Source: HRBIN16 sp049969495
GTDB lineage: Bacteria > Armatimonadota > HRBIN16
Length of the DNA: 38,723 bases
Direction: 5' to 3'
Assembly: GCA_049969495.1 (NCBI GenBank)
Contig: JBMFOT010000033.1
Span: forward strand, 1 to 38,723
A program made the position numbers and the translations under genes. Below the pieces are notes generated by a model. It saw only the letters and a program-made list of their open reading frames with translations. It was not told where the DNA came from and did not search any database. How positions within the stretch are numbered: the first letter of the stretch is position 1; the number at the start of each line of letters is the position of its first letter. Below are positions 15,782-23,546 of this stretch, piece by piece.

Positions 15782-16738
15782 TCAGTCACCCTCTGCCAAC
15801 CACCGCACCTGCTCGGGTGTCAGCTTTACCTCCTCGGCTGCCATGCACTCACGCAAGTGCTCCACGTTCCCCGTCATGAAGATGGGGATGACCAACGGCT
15901 TCTGGTGCAGCAGCCATGCCAGCGCCACCTGCGTTGGCGTCACGCCCAGCTGTTGCGCCAGATGGCGGGCACGCTCGCGTCGCGCGGCGTTCAGCGGGCT
16001 ATTGCCGAAGCTCTGCTCGCCCTTCTCCGTGCCGGCGAAGTAGCCCTGCGCGGTGCTGGTGTAGGCGGCGACAGGCATATTGTGCGCAGCGTACCACCCG
16101 GCATCTTCAGGGGTGACGTAGCGCACGGTAGGGTCTTCGCCCATCTGCCAGTTGGGAACCGCCAGACTCCACTGCACCTGCGAAATGACGAACCCCTGCA
16201 AGCCGTGCTCGGCAGCGTAACGGTTCGCCTGCCCGATTCGCTCGGTGCGCCAGTTGCTCGCGCCCAGATAGCGAATACGCCCCGCGCGCACGTGCTCATT
16301 GAGGGCACTGATAATTTCGTCCACCGGCACCCGTGAGTCGTCTCGGTGCAGGTAGTAGAGGTCTATGGTATCTATTTGCATACGCTGCAGGCTTTCAGCG
16401 ATGTCCTGCGCAATCACCTCTGGAGACATGTATCGGTCTGGGCGTGGGTATTTGGGTCCGCCATCGGGATGGGCGCCTTTGGTCGCCAGCACGATCTGTT
16501 CACGAACGTCCAGTTCGCGGATGATTCTGCCCAGTTCGCGCTCACTACAGCCCGCTTCGCCATCGGGTTCCCAGAAGGCGTAACAATGCGCGGTATCGAC
16601 AAAGTTCCCGCCGAGGCGCAGGTATTCTTCCACCACGCGGGTGGCGTTATCTCCCTTGATGCGCGCTCCGAAGACGCCTGTGCCCAGACAGAGTCGGGAT
16701 ACGCTTAGAGTGGTACGGGGAATAAAAATGCGTTGCAT
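15782..16738 (-). CDS. Aldo/keto reductase
   Basis: 318 residues from the ATG at 16738, with AGGAGG about 12 bases upstream; a start at 16768 adds ten residues of no family character. Catalytic tetrad: Asp48 and Tyr53 ('NFVDTAHCYAFWEPDG'), Lys87 ('VLATKGAH') and His131 ('DLYYLHRDD'). This branch resembles the oxidoreductases with a 'SNWRTERI' segment that occur with sugar-catabolism genes. It is only about as similar to the first AKR as different subfamilies are, so it is not a recent duplicate. Monocistronic; the sigma operon begins 176 bases further along on the same strand. Confidence 0.93.
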   Translation of the reverse strand: MQRIFIPRTTLSVSRLCLGTGVFGARIKGDNATRVVEEYLRLGGNFVDTAHCYAFWEPDGEAGCSERELGRIIRELDVREQIVLATKGAHPDGGPKYPRPDRYMSPEVIAQDIAESLQRMQIDTIDLYYLHRDDSRVPVDEIISALNEHVRAGRIRYLGASNWRTERIGQANRYAAEHGLQGFVISQVQWSLAVPNWQMGEDPTVRYVTPEDAGWYAAHNMPVAAYTSTAQGYFAGTEKGEQSFGNSPLNAARRERARHLAQQLGVTPTQVALAWLLHQKPLVIPIFMTGNVEHLRECMAAEEVKLTPEQVRWLAEGD

Positions 16739-16863
16739 GGTCACGTATGTCCTCCTGTAAACAAGCATGAGCGCATGGATCAGGTTCCGTATGGAGGTCT
16801 AGGATTCCTCTGCACCCAGCGAACAATGTGTCCGCGCCGACCGACGCGGTGAGGTTATACCCC

Positions 16864-17316
16864 TCATTCGGGGCACTGCATCTCGGAGAACTCAATGGCG
16901 TCCAGCAGTTGGCGGAGTGCGGACTCCAGTTTGGCTACTTCACAGGCGGAACGATACACTACTGCCCCGTAGCGGTCCAGACCGAACAGACAGAGGGTTT
17001 CGGTGCACTCGTACCGACGGAAGACATCGCCCCCACGGTCAACGAGCACTATCAGTATGGGCGAAATGTCGGAAGCCGGCTCACGAGCTATCACCAGAAG
17101 GGCAGCGCCGGCGTTACGGAAGGCTTCCTGCCACAACCGCACACCATCCAGCACGGCGGGAATGTCCGTCGTTTGGGGGACGAACACAAGACCGACCGGC
17201 TGCCTCTGCCGAAAGGCGTACAGGGAGATGGGCGTGCCATCACGCGCGGACGGCAGGGTAAACGATGGCGCGATGACCTCCTCGATCGTGCCGATGGTTT
17301 GCACGCGGTACATCAT
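16864..17316 (-). CDS. Redoxin-like protein lacking the peroxidatic cysteine
   Basis: 150 residues with the order of an AhpC/TSA-type thioredoxin fold: 'APSFTLPSARDGTPISLYAF' opening strands, 'VGLVFVPQTTDIPAVLDGVR' where a peroxiredoxin has the active-site loop, 'AALLVIAREP', and 'ECTETLCLFGLDRYGAVVY' in the last third. The usual T-x-x-C loop reads T-T-D-I, so the peroxidatic Cys is absent; the remaining cysteines are elsewhere. Catalysis is therefore doubtful and a binding or sensory role is possible. Its ATG overlaps the HtrA-like stop by 4 bases (ATGA), making it the fourth gene of the sigma/anti-sigma operon. No signal peptide is seen. Confidence 0.7.
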   Translation of the reverse strand: MMYRVQTIGTIEEVIAPSFTLPSARDGTPISLYAFRQRQPVGLVFVPQTTDIPAVLDGVRLWQEAFRNAGAALLVIAREPASDISPILIVLVDRGGDVFRRYECTETLCLFGLDRYGAVVYRSACEVAKLESALRQLLDAIEFSEMQCPE

Positions 17317-18452
17317 AAGGGCGTATTTGCTCTCTCACCAAGAGTGACGGTGATTCGCAGTCGCTGTGCGCCGCGCAGGATGCCCAGTTCTATCCTGTCT
17401 CCCGGTTTCATACGGCGCAGTCGGGCGGACACGTCGGCGGCACGACGCACAGGCTGACCGCTCAGCATGTAAATCACATCGCCGAGGCGGATACCGGCAC
17501 GTGCGGCGGGGCTGTTGGGGACGACTCGTACTACTTCCGCGCCCTCCGCGCCGTCACGGTCTGCCGGGACGATGCCTAGAAAAGCCCTTCTCACCTTGCC
17601 GGTCTGCATCTCCGCCAGCACGGTGCGCACATCGTTGATGGGCACAGCCAGCCCTCCTCCCGACGCACCCAGCAAGGGAGTTTCAATCGGCGGAGATACG
17701 GAGGGAACCGCGCCGGAGCGTGGAGAGGCAGCCGGTTCGGGAATGCGAAGGGTGAAACCCGGCGTGAGCGTGGCGATGACGATGCCTACCGCCTCGCCCC
17801 GTGCGTTCACTATCGCTGCACCGCTACTGCCCGCACCGATGGAACCGGAAATTTGCAACAGGTTAGAGAGAAACTGCTGTTGACCGATAACGCCGATGCG
17901 CTCTTTGCCTGCAACTGTGCACAGCGCCACCGAGCGGTCGTAGCCTCCCTGTGTGCCCACGCAGAGCACAAGGCTACCCGGCTCCAGTTTGTCCGAATCG
18001 CCCAGCGGCAAGGCAGGCAGTTCCCGGGCATCGACCTTTACCATCGCTACATTGGTGGCTTCGTCGATGCTTACCACCTTGCCGGTCAACCGGCGTCCAT
18101 CGGCAAGGCGCACGGTGCACTGCTCTGCACCGCGCACGACATCCGCGCCGGTGAGAATCCAGCCGTTGCTGTCTACGATGAAGCCACTGCCTTTACGGGT
18201 GACGGGGTTGGGCAGGTTCAGCATTCGCAGCGCCTCGTATACACGACGGGCGGCTTCGTTGCTTGGGCGTGTCCAGAGGGACGAGGGAGCGCTCTCCGGA
18301 GCCACCAGCGCCCCACCTTCCACGGATACAATAGCGGGTTGAACCTTACGGGCGAGTGCGGTAATCTCGCGTTCCAGCGATTCCAGCACGCTCTGCGCAC
18401 TCGCAGACACAACGAGCAATAGCAGACACGATACGGTTGCGAACAGGCGCAT
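17313..18452 (-). CDS. HtrA/DegP-like PDZ protein, probable pseudoprotease
   Basis: 379 residues from the ATG at 18452 (AGGAGG 9 bases upstream), with a signal peptide ending near 'SASAQ'. Residues about 30-260 are a trypsin-like HtrA domain and 285-375 a PDZ domain ('AFLGIVPADRDGAEGAEVVR', 'IRLGDVIYMLSGQPV'). The catalytic residues are altered: the T-N-x-H-V-V segment reads T-G-A-D-V-V (His to Asp104), and the T-D-x-A segment reads T-N-V-A (Asp to Asn134). The nucleophile Ser is kept (G-S-S-G, Ser210). Proteolysis is thus unlikely, but a chaperone or sensor role is possible. It lies between the anti-sigma and redoxin genes, as HtrA often does in sigE-type operons. Confidence 0.88.
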   Translation of the reverse strand: MRLFATVSCLLLLVVSASAQSVLESLEREITALARKVQPAIVSVEGGALVAPESAPSSLWTRPSNEAARRVYEALRMLNLPNPVTRKGSGFIVDSNGWILTGADVVRGAEQCTVRLADGRRLTGKVVSIDEATNVAMVKVDARELPALPLGDSDKLEPGSLVLCVGTQGGYDRSVALCTVAGKERIGVIGQQQFLSNLLQISGSIGAGSSGAAIVNARGEAVGIVIATLTPGFTLRIPEPAASPRSGAVPSVSPPIETPLLGASGGGLAVPINDVRTVLAEMQTGKVRRAFLGIVPADRDGAEGAEVVRVVPNSPAARAGIRLGDVIYMLSGQPVRRAADVSARLRRMKPGDRIELGILRGAQRLRITVTLGERANTPL

Positions 18453-18465
18453 CTGGCATCGCCTC

Positions 18466-19200
18466 CTATTCCACCGCGCCCGCTGTGGCGGCATAGGCGG
18501 TTTCGATGACGTAACCTTCGGGCACAGGCGCGGATGTCACCGGATGCGCCTCCACCAGCACCGGTTGCACGGGCACCTCAGGTTCGGGCAAAGGCTCGGC
18601 AGCAGGACTAGTATCCGCTGCCTGGGTGTTCTCCTGCTTCGGTTGTGCAGCAATGACGACATGCCTCGGCGGGTGGTATGCCGGAGGCGCATGGCGTGTA
18701 GGCTTGTTCTGCGCCGGCGGCGTGGGTTGCCCCGACTGCCCGGGCTTTGGTTTGCCGTTTTTGGTGGGAGGCGTGGCGGCCGGCGCAAAGGGCTTTTTGC
18801 CCGGTGAAGCGTTTTCCAGACGCGGTGAGGTCACACTTTGCGCCACCTGTGGTAGCCCATTCTTTTCATCTACCGGTGCAGAAACGCTTCGCCATAGCAC
18901 AAAACCAAGCGTTACCACCACAATTGCCGCTACGGGAGCCAGCACAAGTTGTGGCAAGAAAGTTCGCTGCTTGACCTCCCCGTTGACCAGCAGGGGCCGC
19001 CACCCCGTGGGCGGCGAATCGGGAAGCAGTCCGGCGTATTGACGTACCGCCTCACGGGCACGACGATAGTTTTGTCGCTCCGCCTGACAGTGCGCACACG
19101 CCTGCAGGTGGCGGCGCACCCAGCCGGGCGCGTCGTTTTGTATATCATCCTCGCACAGGGCGAGGTAGTATTCTGCCCATCGGCACAGTAGCCGCTTCAT
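18466..19200 (-). CDS. Zinc-finger anti-sigma factor with one TM and Pro-rich periplasmic tail
   Basis: 244 residues from the ATG at 19200, which overlaps the sigma-factor stop by 4 bases and has GGGGGGAT upstream. The cytoplasmic N-terminus holds the ZAS motif H31-x3-C35-x2-C38 ('HLQACAHCQ') that binds ECF sigma factors, with Cys16 as a further candidate ligand. A single membrane helix spans residues about 82-103 ('VLAPVAAIVVVTLGFVLW'). The rest is a low-complexity Pro/Lys/Ala-rich extracytoplasmic tail ending 'EGYVIETAYAATAGAVE'. It should hold the RpoE-like sigma inactive until envelope stress; zinc ligands also suggest redox sensitivity. A site-1 protease is not encoded nearby. Confidence 0.85.
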   Translation of the reverse strand: MKRLLCRWAEYYLALCEDDIQNDAPGWVRRHLQACAHCQAERQNYRRAREAVRQYAGLLPDSPPTGWRPLLVNGEVKQRTFLPQLVLAPVAAIVVVTLGFVLWRSVSAPVDEKNGLPQVAQSVTSPRLENASPGKKPFAPAATPPTKNGKPKPGQSGQPTPPAQNKPTRHAPPAYHPPRHVVIAAQPKQENTQAADTSPAAEPLPEPEVPVQPVLVEAHPVTSAPVPEGYVIETAYAATAGAVE

Positions 19201-19799
19201 CGTGATCCCCCCAGAAGTACTTCCAGCCGTTGCTTTAATAGCCGCCGGGCGCGGAACAGCCGCAGCTTCACACTGCCGACACTGCATCCCAGCGCCTGTG
19301 CCATCTCCGAGTAGTCCATTCCTTCAATATCTCGCAATACAATCACCGCACGATGGTGAGGGGGCAGGGCGTCTATCGCTTTGCGTACCGTCTCGCGCAG
19401 TTCGTTCCGTTCCGCTGCGGCGTGCGGGTCGACATCTGCAAATCCTCCTCCCACATCCCAATCCAGAGATACCTCCGGGTGCGCCTTTTTGCGTTTCACG
19501 TGGTCTATCGCCAGATGCACGCCGATACGGATGAGCCACGTGCGCAGTTGCGCCTCACCGCGAAAGCTATCCAGAGCGCGATAGGCACGCAGGAAGGCAT
19601 CCTGTGTCAGGTCCTCGGCGTCATGCGGATTACCCACAATGCCCAGTATACTGCGGAACACGGCGGTTCGGTGCTGTTGCCACAGCGTGCCGAATGCCTC
19701 CATGTCGCCCGCTCGGCAGCGTTCGATCAGCTGCTGTTCGCCCTCTTGCCGGGGATGCTCTCCGGTTGCCACTCGCCACTCCCATACCTGCGCATTCAT
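19197..19799 (-). CDS. ECF RNA polymerase sigma factor, RpoE/SigE-like
   Basis: 200 residues, typical ECF length. Region 2: 'AVFRSILGIVGNPHDAEDLT' with 'QDAFLRAYRALDSF' and 'LRTWLIRIGVHLAIDHVKR'. Region 4: 'IDALPPHHRAVIVLRDIEGM' followed by the helix-turn-helix 'YSEMAQALGCSVGSVKLRLF'. The gene starts at the ATG at 19799 with AAGGAGC about 8 bases upstream. It heads the operon sigma, anti-sigma, HtrA-like, redoxin, all joined by short overlaps or gaps, so it probably autoregulates. The leader contains repeated GGTGC/GCACC inverted repeats (see regulatory entry). Confidence 0.94.
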   Translation of the reverse strand: MNAQVWEWRVATGEHPRQEGEQQLIERCRAGDMEAFGTLWQQHRTAVFRSILGIVGNPHDAEDLTQDAFLRAYRALDSFRGEAQLRTWLIRIGVHLAIDHVKRKKAHPEVSLDWDVGGGFADVDPHAAAERNELRETVRKAIDALPPHHRAVIVLRDIEGMDYSEMAQALGCSVGSVKLRLFRARRLLKQRLEVLLGGSR

Positions 19800-19820
19800 C
19801 GCGACGCTCCTTATCTATTT

Positions 19821-19957
19821 CGGTGCGAGCACCGTAGGCTCCCCCTCGCGCCAACCCACACTGCGGAGAGACAGCGGGTGCCCGCACCGTCGTTTACACG
19901 AGTAAGCGGGCTCCGCCAGGCGGCGATGGGGGGTGCTTCCCCTCGGGAACGTGCACC
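19821..19957. repeat. Cluster of GGTGC/GCACC inverted repeats before the sigma operon
   Basis: CGGTGC-GA-GCACCG at 19821-19834 and GGTGC-CC-GCACC at 19877-19888 share arms and have 2-base loops. A third pair, GGTGC at 19932-19936 and GCACC at 19953-19957, encloses another hairpin TTCCC-CTC-GGGAA (19937-19949). All fall in the 252-base divergent gap between the sigma operon and the SAM hydroxide adenosyltransferase gene. They could be operators or leader structures. No other gene is seen in the gap and no clear promoter was recognised. Confidence 0.5.
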
Positions 19958-20051
19958 TGCCCCGGCGTGAGACACGCCTGCACTCGTTCGCACGTCCTCC
20001 CTCAACCCATTTAGATAGACGATTGCCACCTCTCTTTGTTATCATGTACGC

Positions 20052-20894
20052 GTGAGTACCATCATCACTCTATTAACCGATTTCGGCACGCAAGACACTT
20101 ACGCGGGCGTGATGAAAGGGGTCATCGCTTCTCTCTGCCCCGATGCGAGGGTGATCGACCTCACCCACGAGGTGCCGCCTCAGGACATCGCCACCGGCGC
20201 GTTTCTGCTGGACGTTTCGGTGGATTACTTCCCGGAAGGTACGATACATGTGGCGGTGGTAGACCCCGGTGTAGGCACTGCACGCAAGCCGGTCGCCCTG
20301 CGCACCGCGAAAGCGTTCTTCGTCGGCCCCGATAACGGAATCTTTACGCTGGCATTGCAAAGGCAGAAGCTCCTGCAGGCGGTGTGTCTGGATAACCCGC
20401 AATACCATCTGCCCAACCCCAGCGCAACCTTTCACGGACGGGACATCTTCGCGCCGGTGGCGGCATACCTTGCGTGCGGGACGCCTTTAGAGTATCTCGG
20501 CACGCCACTCACCCGTTTGCAACGCCTGTCTCTACCGCGTATCCGGGTGGACTGGCTGGGCATCCGTGCGACGATAGTGCATATCGACCGCTTCGGCAAC
20601 GCCATCACCAACCTGACTCGGGCGGACTATGAGGCATGGCGTACCCGCTGGGACGTGAAAGAACCTTTGGTGGAAGTAACTAAAGGAATGCTTCTGCCGA
20701 TATGTCGCACCTATAGCGATGTATCTCATGGTCAGCCTCTGGCGCTGTTCGGCAGCAGTGAACGGCTGGAAGTGGCGGTGCACGGAGGCAACGCAGCGCA
20801 GGTGTTGAGCCTACGACGTGGCGATACGGTACGGGTTTTGAGGCGTGAGAGCACCCCGCCCCCGCGCGTGCAGAGAACGTTGAATCTGAGGTGA
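20052..20894 (+). CDS. SAM hydroxide adenosyltransferase (DUF62)
   Basis: 280 residues from a GTG at 20052. The N-terminal 'ITLLTDFGTQDTYAGVMKGV' is the family signature; Asp and the 'DLTHEVPPQDI', 'VVDPGVGTARK', 'VGPDNGIFT' and 'FHGRDIFAPVAAYLA' motifs complete the trimeric active site of the DUF62/duf-62 enzymes that hydrolyse S-adenosylmethionine to adenosine and methionine. The C-terminal domain begins near 'IVHIDRFGNAITN'. It is related to fluorinases and chlorinases, but this set of motifs indicates the hydroxide enzyme. Divergent from the sigma operon, followed by a good hairpin terminator. Confidence 0.93.
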   Translation: MSTIITLLTDFGTQDTYAGVMKGVIASLCPDARVIDLTHEVPPQDIATGAFLLDVSVDYFPEGTIHVAVVDPGVGTARKPVALRTAKAFFVGPDNGIFTLALQRQKLLQAVCLDNPQYHLPNPSATFHGRDIFAPVAAYLACGTPLEYLGTPLTRLQRLSLPRIRVDWLGIRATIVHIDRFGNAITNLTRADYEAWRTRWDVKEPLVEVTKGMLLPICRTYSDVSHGQPLALFGSSERLEVAVHGGNAAQVLSLRRGDTVRVLRRESTPPPRVQRTLNLR

Positions 20895-20912
20895 GGTCGG
20901 GCACTCGAGATG

Positions 20913-20939
20913 AAAGGGCGAGCGAGCCGCTCGCCCTTT
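20913..20939 (+). terminator. Hairpin terminator after the SAM hydroxide adenosyltransferase
   Basis: Perfect 11-base arms AAAGGGCGAGC/GCTCGCCCTTT with a GAGCC loop, starting 19 bases after the stop at 20894. The U-run is short but the A/T flanks make it usable in both directions, so it may also end malQ transcription from the other strand. The rest of 20895-21063 shows no gene. Confidence 0.7.
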
Positions 20940-21063
20940 GTCGGTGTGCGCACAACGACTTGCACATACTGCAGCATGCCTAGCGTGTGCTGCTTCATGC
21001 AGATCGATGAGTATAAACAAAGGCGTTTCGTTTCATGGAATTAACATACTCTGCGCAAATCTG

Positions 21064-22563
21064 TCAATACTTTTTGCGACCGTAAACCTCACATATTTTA
21101 GCAAGAGCCTCTGCCAGTCCATCACTCAGGTATTCCGACCTGCATCGCCACTGCCAGTTGCCCTCCTCGCGCCCGGGTAGATTCATTCGCGCCTCGCTCC
21201 CCAAGCCCAACCAGTCCTGTAGAGGGATAATCGCCACTCGTGCCACCGATGCATAAGCCAGCCGAATCATCTCCCAATGGATACTGATGTGCTCGTGCCC
21301 AATGTAATCGATAATACGCCTCTTTTCTTCCTCGCCCAAGCCCGCAAACCAGCCTACCAGCGTATCGTTATCGTGCGTGCCGGTGTATACCACTGTATCC
21401 GGCTCATAGTTGTAGGGTAGATAGGGGTTGTCGGGGTCGCCATCAAAGGCAAACTGCAGCACCCGCATTCCGGGAAATCCCAACCTCTTACGCAGACGCA
21501 CTACGTCGGGAGTAATAATGCCCAAATCCTCCGCGACAATGGGCAAGTCGCCCAGTTCCCGCTTCAGTGCGCGAAAGAGACCCCTGCCGGGTACCCGCAC
21601 CCATGTGCCCTTGATTGCCGTTGGCTCCGCAGCGGGCACACGCCAGTACGCCGCAAATCCGCGAAAGTGGTCTACCCGAATCATATCCACCAGCTGCAAT
21701 ACCCGGCGAAACCTCTCGATCCACCAGCGGTAGCCGCCGCGCTTTAACCTCTCCCAGCGATAAACAGGGTTCCCCCATCGCTGACCCGTCGGGCTGAAGT
21801 AGTCGGGAGGAACGCCTGCAACGAACGTCGGATGTCCCCGAGCGTCCAGATAAAACATTTCGGGGTGCGCCCAAACGTCCGCACTGTCATGCGCCACAAA
21901 GATGGGCATATCCCCCATGATGCGGATACCCCGCGCGTTCGCATACCGCTTGAGGTCTAACCATTGTGTCACGAAACGATGCTGAAGAAACACGTGAAAC
22001 TGCACCTCGTCTGCCAGCTGTTCACTGGCATCCTGCAGCGCCTCTGGCTTGCGTGCCACGAGCTCTTTATCCCATTCCGTCCACCCTCTGCCCCCGTATG
22101 TCTCCTTCAAAGCCATAAACAGGGCAAAATCCTCCAGCCACCACCCCTGTTCAGCACGGAAAGCCTGCAGAACACCCTGTTGTGCCTCATCAGCACATCC
22201 CTTCCACCGCTCGTAGGCGCGTTGCAGCACCGCCATCTTCGCGGGGATCACCGCTCCGTAATCCACCCGGTCGGCGGGGAGGAAGGGGTAGTTGGCGAAA
22301 TCCTCCTCTGTCAGCAAGCCCTCGTCGAACAGGCGCTGCAGGCTAATCAGCAGAGGATTACCCGCAAAGGCAGAAAAGGCGGCATATGGCGAGTCGGCGA
22401 AGCCCGTCGGACCGAGAGGGAGTACCTGCCAGATACCCTGACGCGCTCGTACCAGCCAGTCCACGAAGCGGTATGCCCCGTCCCCCAGCTCGCCGATGCC
22501 GAACGCACCGGGCAAGGAGGTAGGATGCAACAGGATGCCTGCACACCGTTCTGTAAAGTTCAT
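21064..22563 (-). CDS. malQ: 4-alpha-glucanotransferase (amylomaltase, GH77)
   Basis: 499 residues, normal for GH77. 'RCAGILLHPTSLPGAFGIGE' at the N-terminus, the nucleophile Asp in 'MIRVDHFRGFAAYW', the acid/base Glu in 'IVAEDLG' and the third Asp in 'GTHDNDT' are all present. It disproportionates maltodextrins by transferring alpha-1,4-glucan segments, in the cytoplasm. GGAG precedes the ATG by about 12 bases. It is divergent from the toxin-antitoxin/GH13 block, and with the GH13 gene it makes a small maltodextrin/glycogen-processing neighbourhood. Confidence 0.97.
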   Translation of the reverse strand: MNFTERCAGILLHPTSLPGAFGIGELGDGAYRFVDWLVRARQGIWQVLPLGPTGFADSPYAAFSAFAGNPLLISLQRLFDEGLLTEEDFANYPFLPADRVDYGAVIPAKMAVLQRAYERWKGCADEAQQGVLQAFRAEQGWWLEDFALFMALKETYGGRGWTEWDKELVARKPEALQDASEQLADEVQFHVFLQHRFVTQWLDLKRYANARGIRIMGDMPIFVAHDSADVWAHPEMFYLDARGHPTFVAGVPPDYFSPTGQRWGNPVYRWERLKRGGYRWWIERFRRVLQLVDMIRVDHFRGFAAYWRVPAAEPTAIKGTWVRVPGRGLFRALKRELGDLPIVAEDLGIITPDVVRLRKRLGFPGMRVLQFAFDGDPDNPYLPYNYEPDTVVYTGTHDNDTLVGWFAGLGEEEKRRIIDYIGHEHISIHWEMIRLAYASVARVAIIPLQDWLGLGSEARMNLPGREEGNWQWRCRSEYLSDGLAEALAKICEVYGRKKY

Positions 22564-22605
22564 ACTCGGTACATTCTCCGGCTACTGCCTTGCTCCTGCT
22601 GGCTA

Positions 22606-22614
22606 TGCTATAAT
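22606..22614 (+). promoter_or_regulatory. Extended -10 promoter for the MntA/HepT-like operon
   Basis: TGC-TATAAT at 22606-22614, in the malQ/MntA divergent gap and about 70 bases before the ATG at 22687. No convincing -35 element is visible, as is common with extended -10 promoters. Confidence 0.5.
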
Positions 22615-22653
22615 AACCAGTGATGCTGGTTGACATCGCCATCATATGTTGGG

Positions 22654-22680
22654 GGAGGGCGAGGCTCCGTCCGAGCCGGA
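22654..22680 (+). repeat. Copy A of a dispersed intergenic repeat
   Basis: The stretch holds GGCGAGGCTCCGTCCGAGCC at 22659-22678. It matches copy B (27679-27702) at 23 of 24 positions and copy C (24960-24978) at most positions. The core GGCTC/GAGCC arms can fold into a small hairpin. Confidence 0.6.
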
Positions 22681-22686
22681 AACGAC

Positions 22687-23052
22687 ATGACGGTTCCTGA
22701 ACAGTGGAAACCCTATATCGAGACCCTGCGCCAGCGCGACCGCGCTGAGAGGGAGCGCGTGCAGAGGCGTTACGAACGCGCATGGGAGCTGGCTCGGCAG
22801 GCGGCAGAGCTGCTTCGGCGCCACTTTGGGGCGACGCGCGTGGTGGTGTTCGGCTCGTTGTTGCGCCCCAGCATGTTCGGCAAACACTCGGATGTAGACA
22901 TCGCCGCATGGGGCATCCGGCCCCAAGATACCCTTCGCGCCATGAGCGCAGTGGCTTATCTGGACGAGGAGATTGAGGTCAACCTGGTGGACGTGAACAC
23001 CTGCAAACCGGGCATTCTCCAGGTCATCGAACGCGAAGGAGTAGAGGTATGA
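22687..23052 (+). CDS. Minimal nucleotidyltransferase, MntA-like antitoxin
   Basis: 121 residues from the ATG at 22687. After a helical, Arg/Glu-rich N-terminus, the nucleotidyltransferase signature appears: G56-S57 in 'VVVFGSLLRPSMFG' and the paired aspartates D69-x-D71 in 'HSDVDIAAWG'. A downstream acidic strand ('EEIEVNLVDV') supplies the third carboxylate. Such small NTases neutralise HEPN toxins by AMPylating them near the active site (MntA/HepT, type VII toxin-antitoxin). The stop overlaps the following HEPN-like gene by 4 bases, the standard coupled arrangement. The typical order is kept; no nuclease or transposase lies nearby. Confidence 0.82.
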   Translation: MTVPEQWKPYIETLRQRDRAERERVQRRYERAWELARQAAELLRRHFGATRVVVFGSLLRPSMFGKHSDVDIAAWGIRPQDTLRAMSAVAYLDEEIEVNLVDVNTCKPGILQVIEREGVEV

Positions 23053-23546
23053 GCCACGATGACTATCGGGTACTCGCCGCCCGCATCCGCACCGAGATCG
23101 AAGATATCGAACGAGTAGTCGGCAAAGCCGAGCGTGCCGTCTCGCTCATTCGCCAGCATCCGGCAGAGGATATCTACGTAGACGCGGCGGCTCACAACCT
23201 ACATGACTTCTACAGCGCGCTGGAGCGACTTTTCCTCCAGATAGCGAAAGTCGTGGACCGTTCCGTGCCGGAGGGGGAACGCTGGCATCGTGACCTGCTG
23301 GAACAGATGTGCTTGCCCATGCCCGCGCTTCGCCCCCCCGTTCTTCAGGCAAGTACAGCATCGCAGCTGGACGAATATCTGCGCTTCCGGCATGTGGTAC
23401 GCAACGTCTATTCTTTCCATATACACCCACAGCGTGTGATACAGCTGGTGGACGCAATGCGCCCTCTCTTCCAGGAGGTCACCGAACAATTGAAACAGTT
23501 CGCACAGTTGCTGGAGCAGTGGAGTGGTGAAGCAGAGCGCGGATGA
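23049..23546 (+). CDS. HEPN-domain HepT-like toxin
   Basis: 165 mostly helical residues. The HEPN active-site pattern is R118-N-x-Y121...H124/H126 within 'RFRHVVRNVYSFHIHPQRV', an R-x(5)-H variant of the R-x(4-6)-H RNase motif, as in the larger HepT-like subgroup. It starts with an ATGA overlap with the MntA-like gene. HepT toxins are RNases silenced by AMPylation of a Tyr in this motif; Tyr121 is the candidate. The stop lies 23 bases inside the start of the GH13 gene, an unusual overlap. A function as a plain partner of the NTase without toxicity is possible. Confidence 0.75.
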   Translation: MSHDDYRVLAARIRTEIEDIERVVGKAERAVSLIRQHPAEDIYVDAAAHNLHDFYSALERLFLQIAKVVDRSVPEGERWHRDLLEQMCLPMPALRPPVLQASTASQLDEYLRFRHVVRNVYSFHIHPQRVIQLVDAMRPLFQEVTEQLKQFAQLLEQWSGEAERG

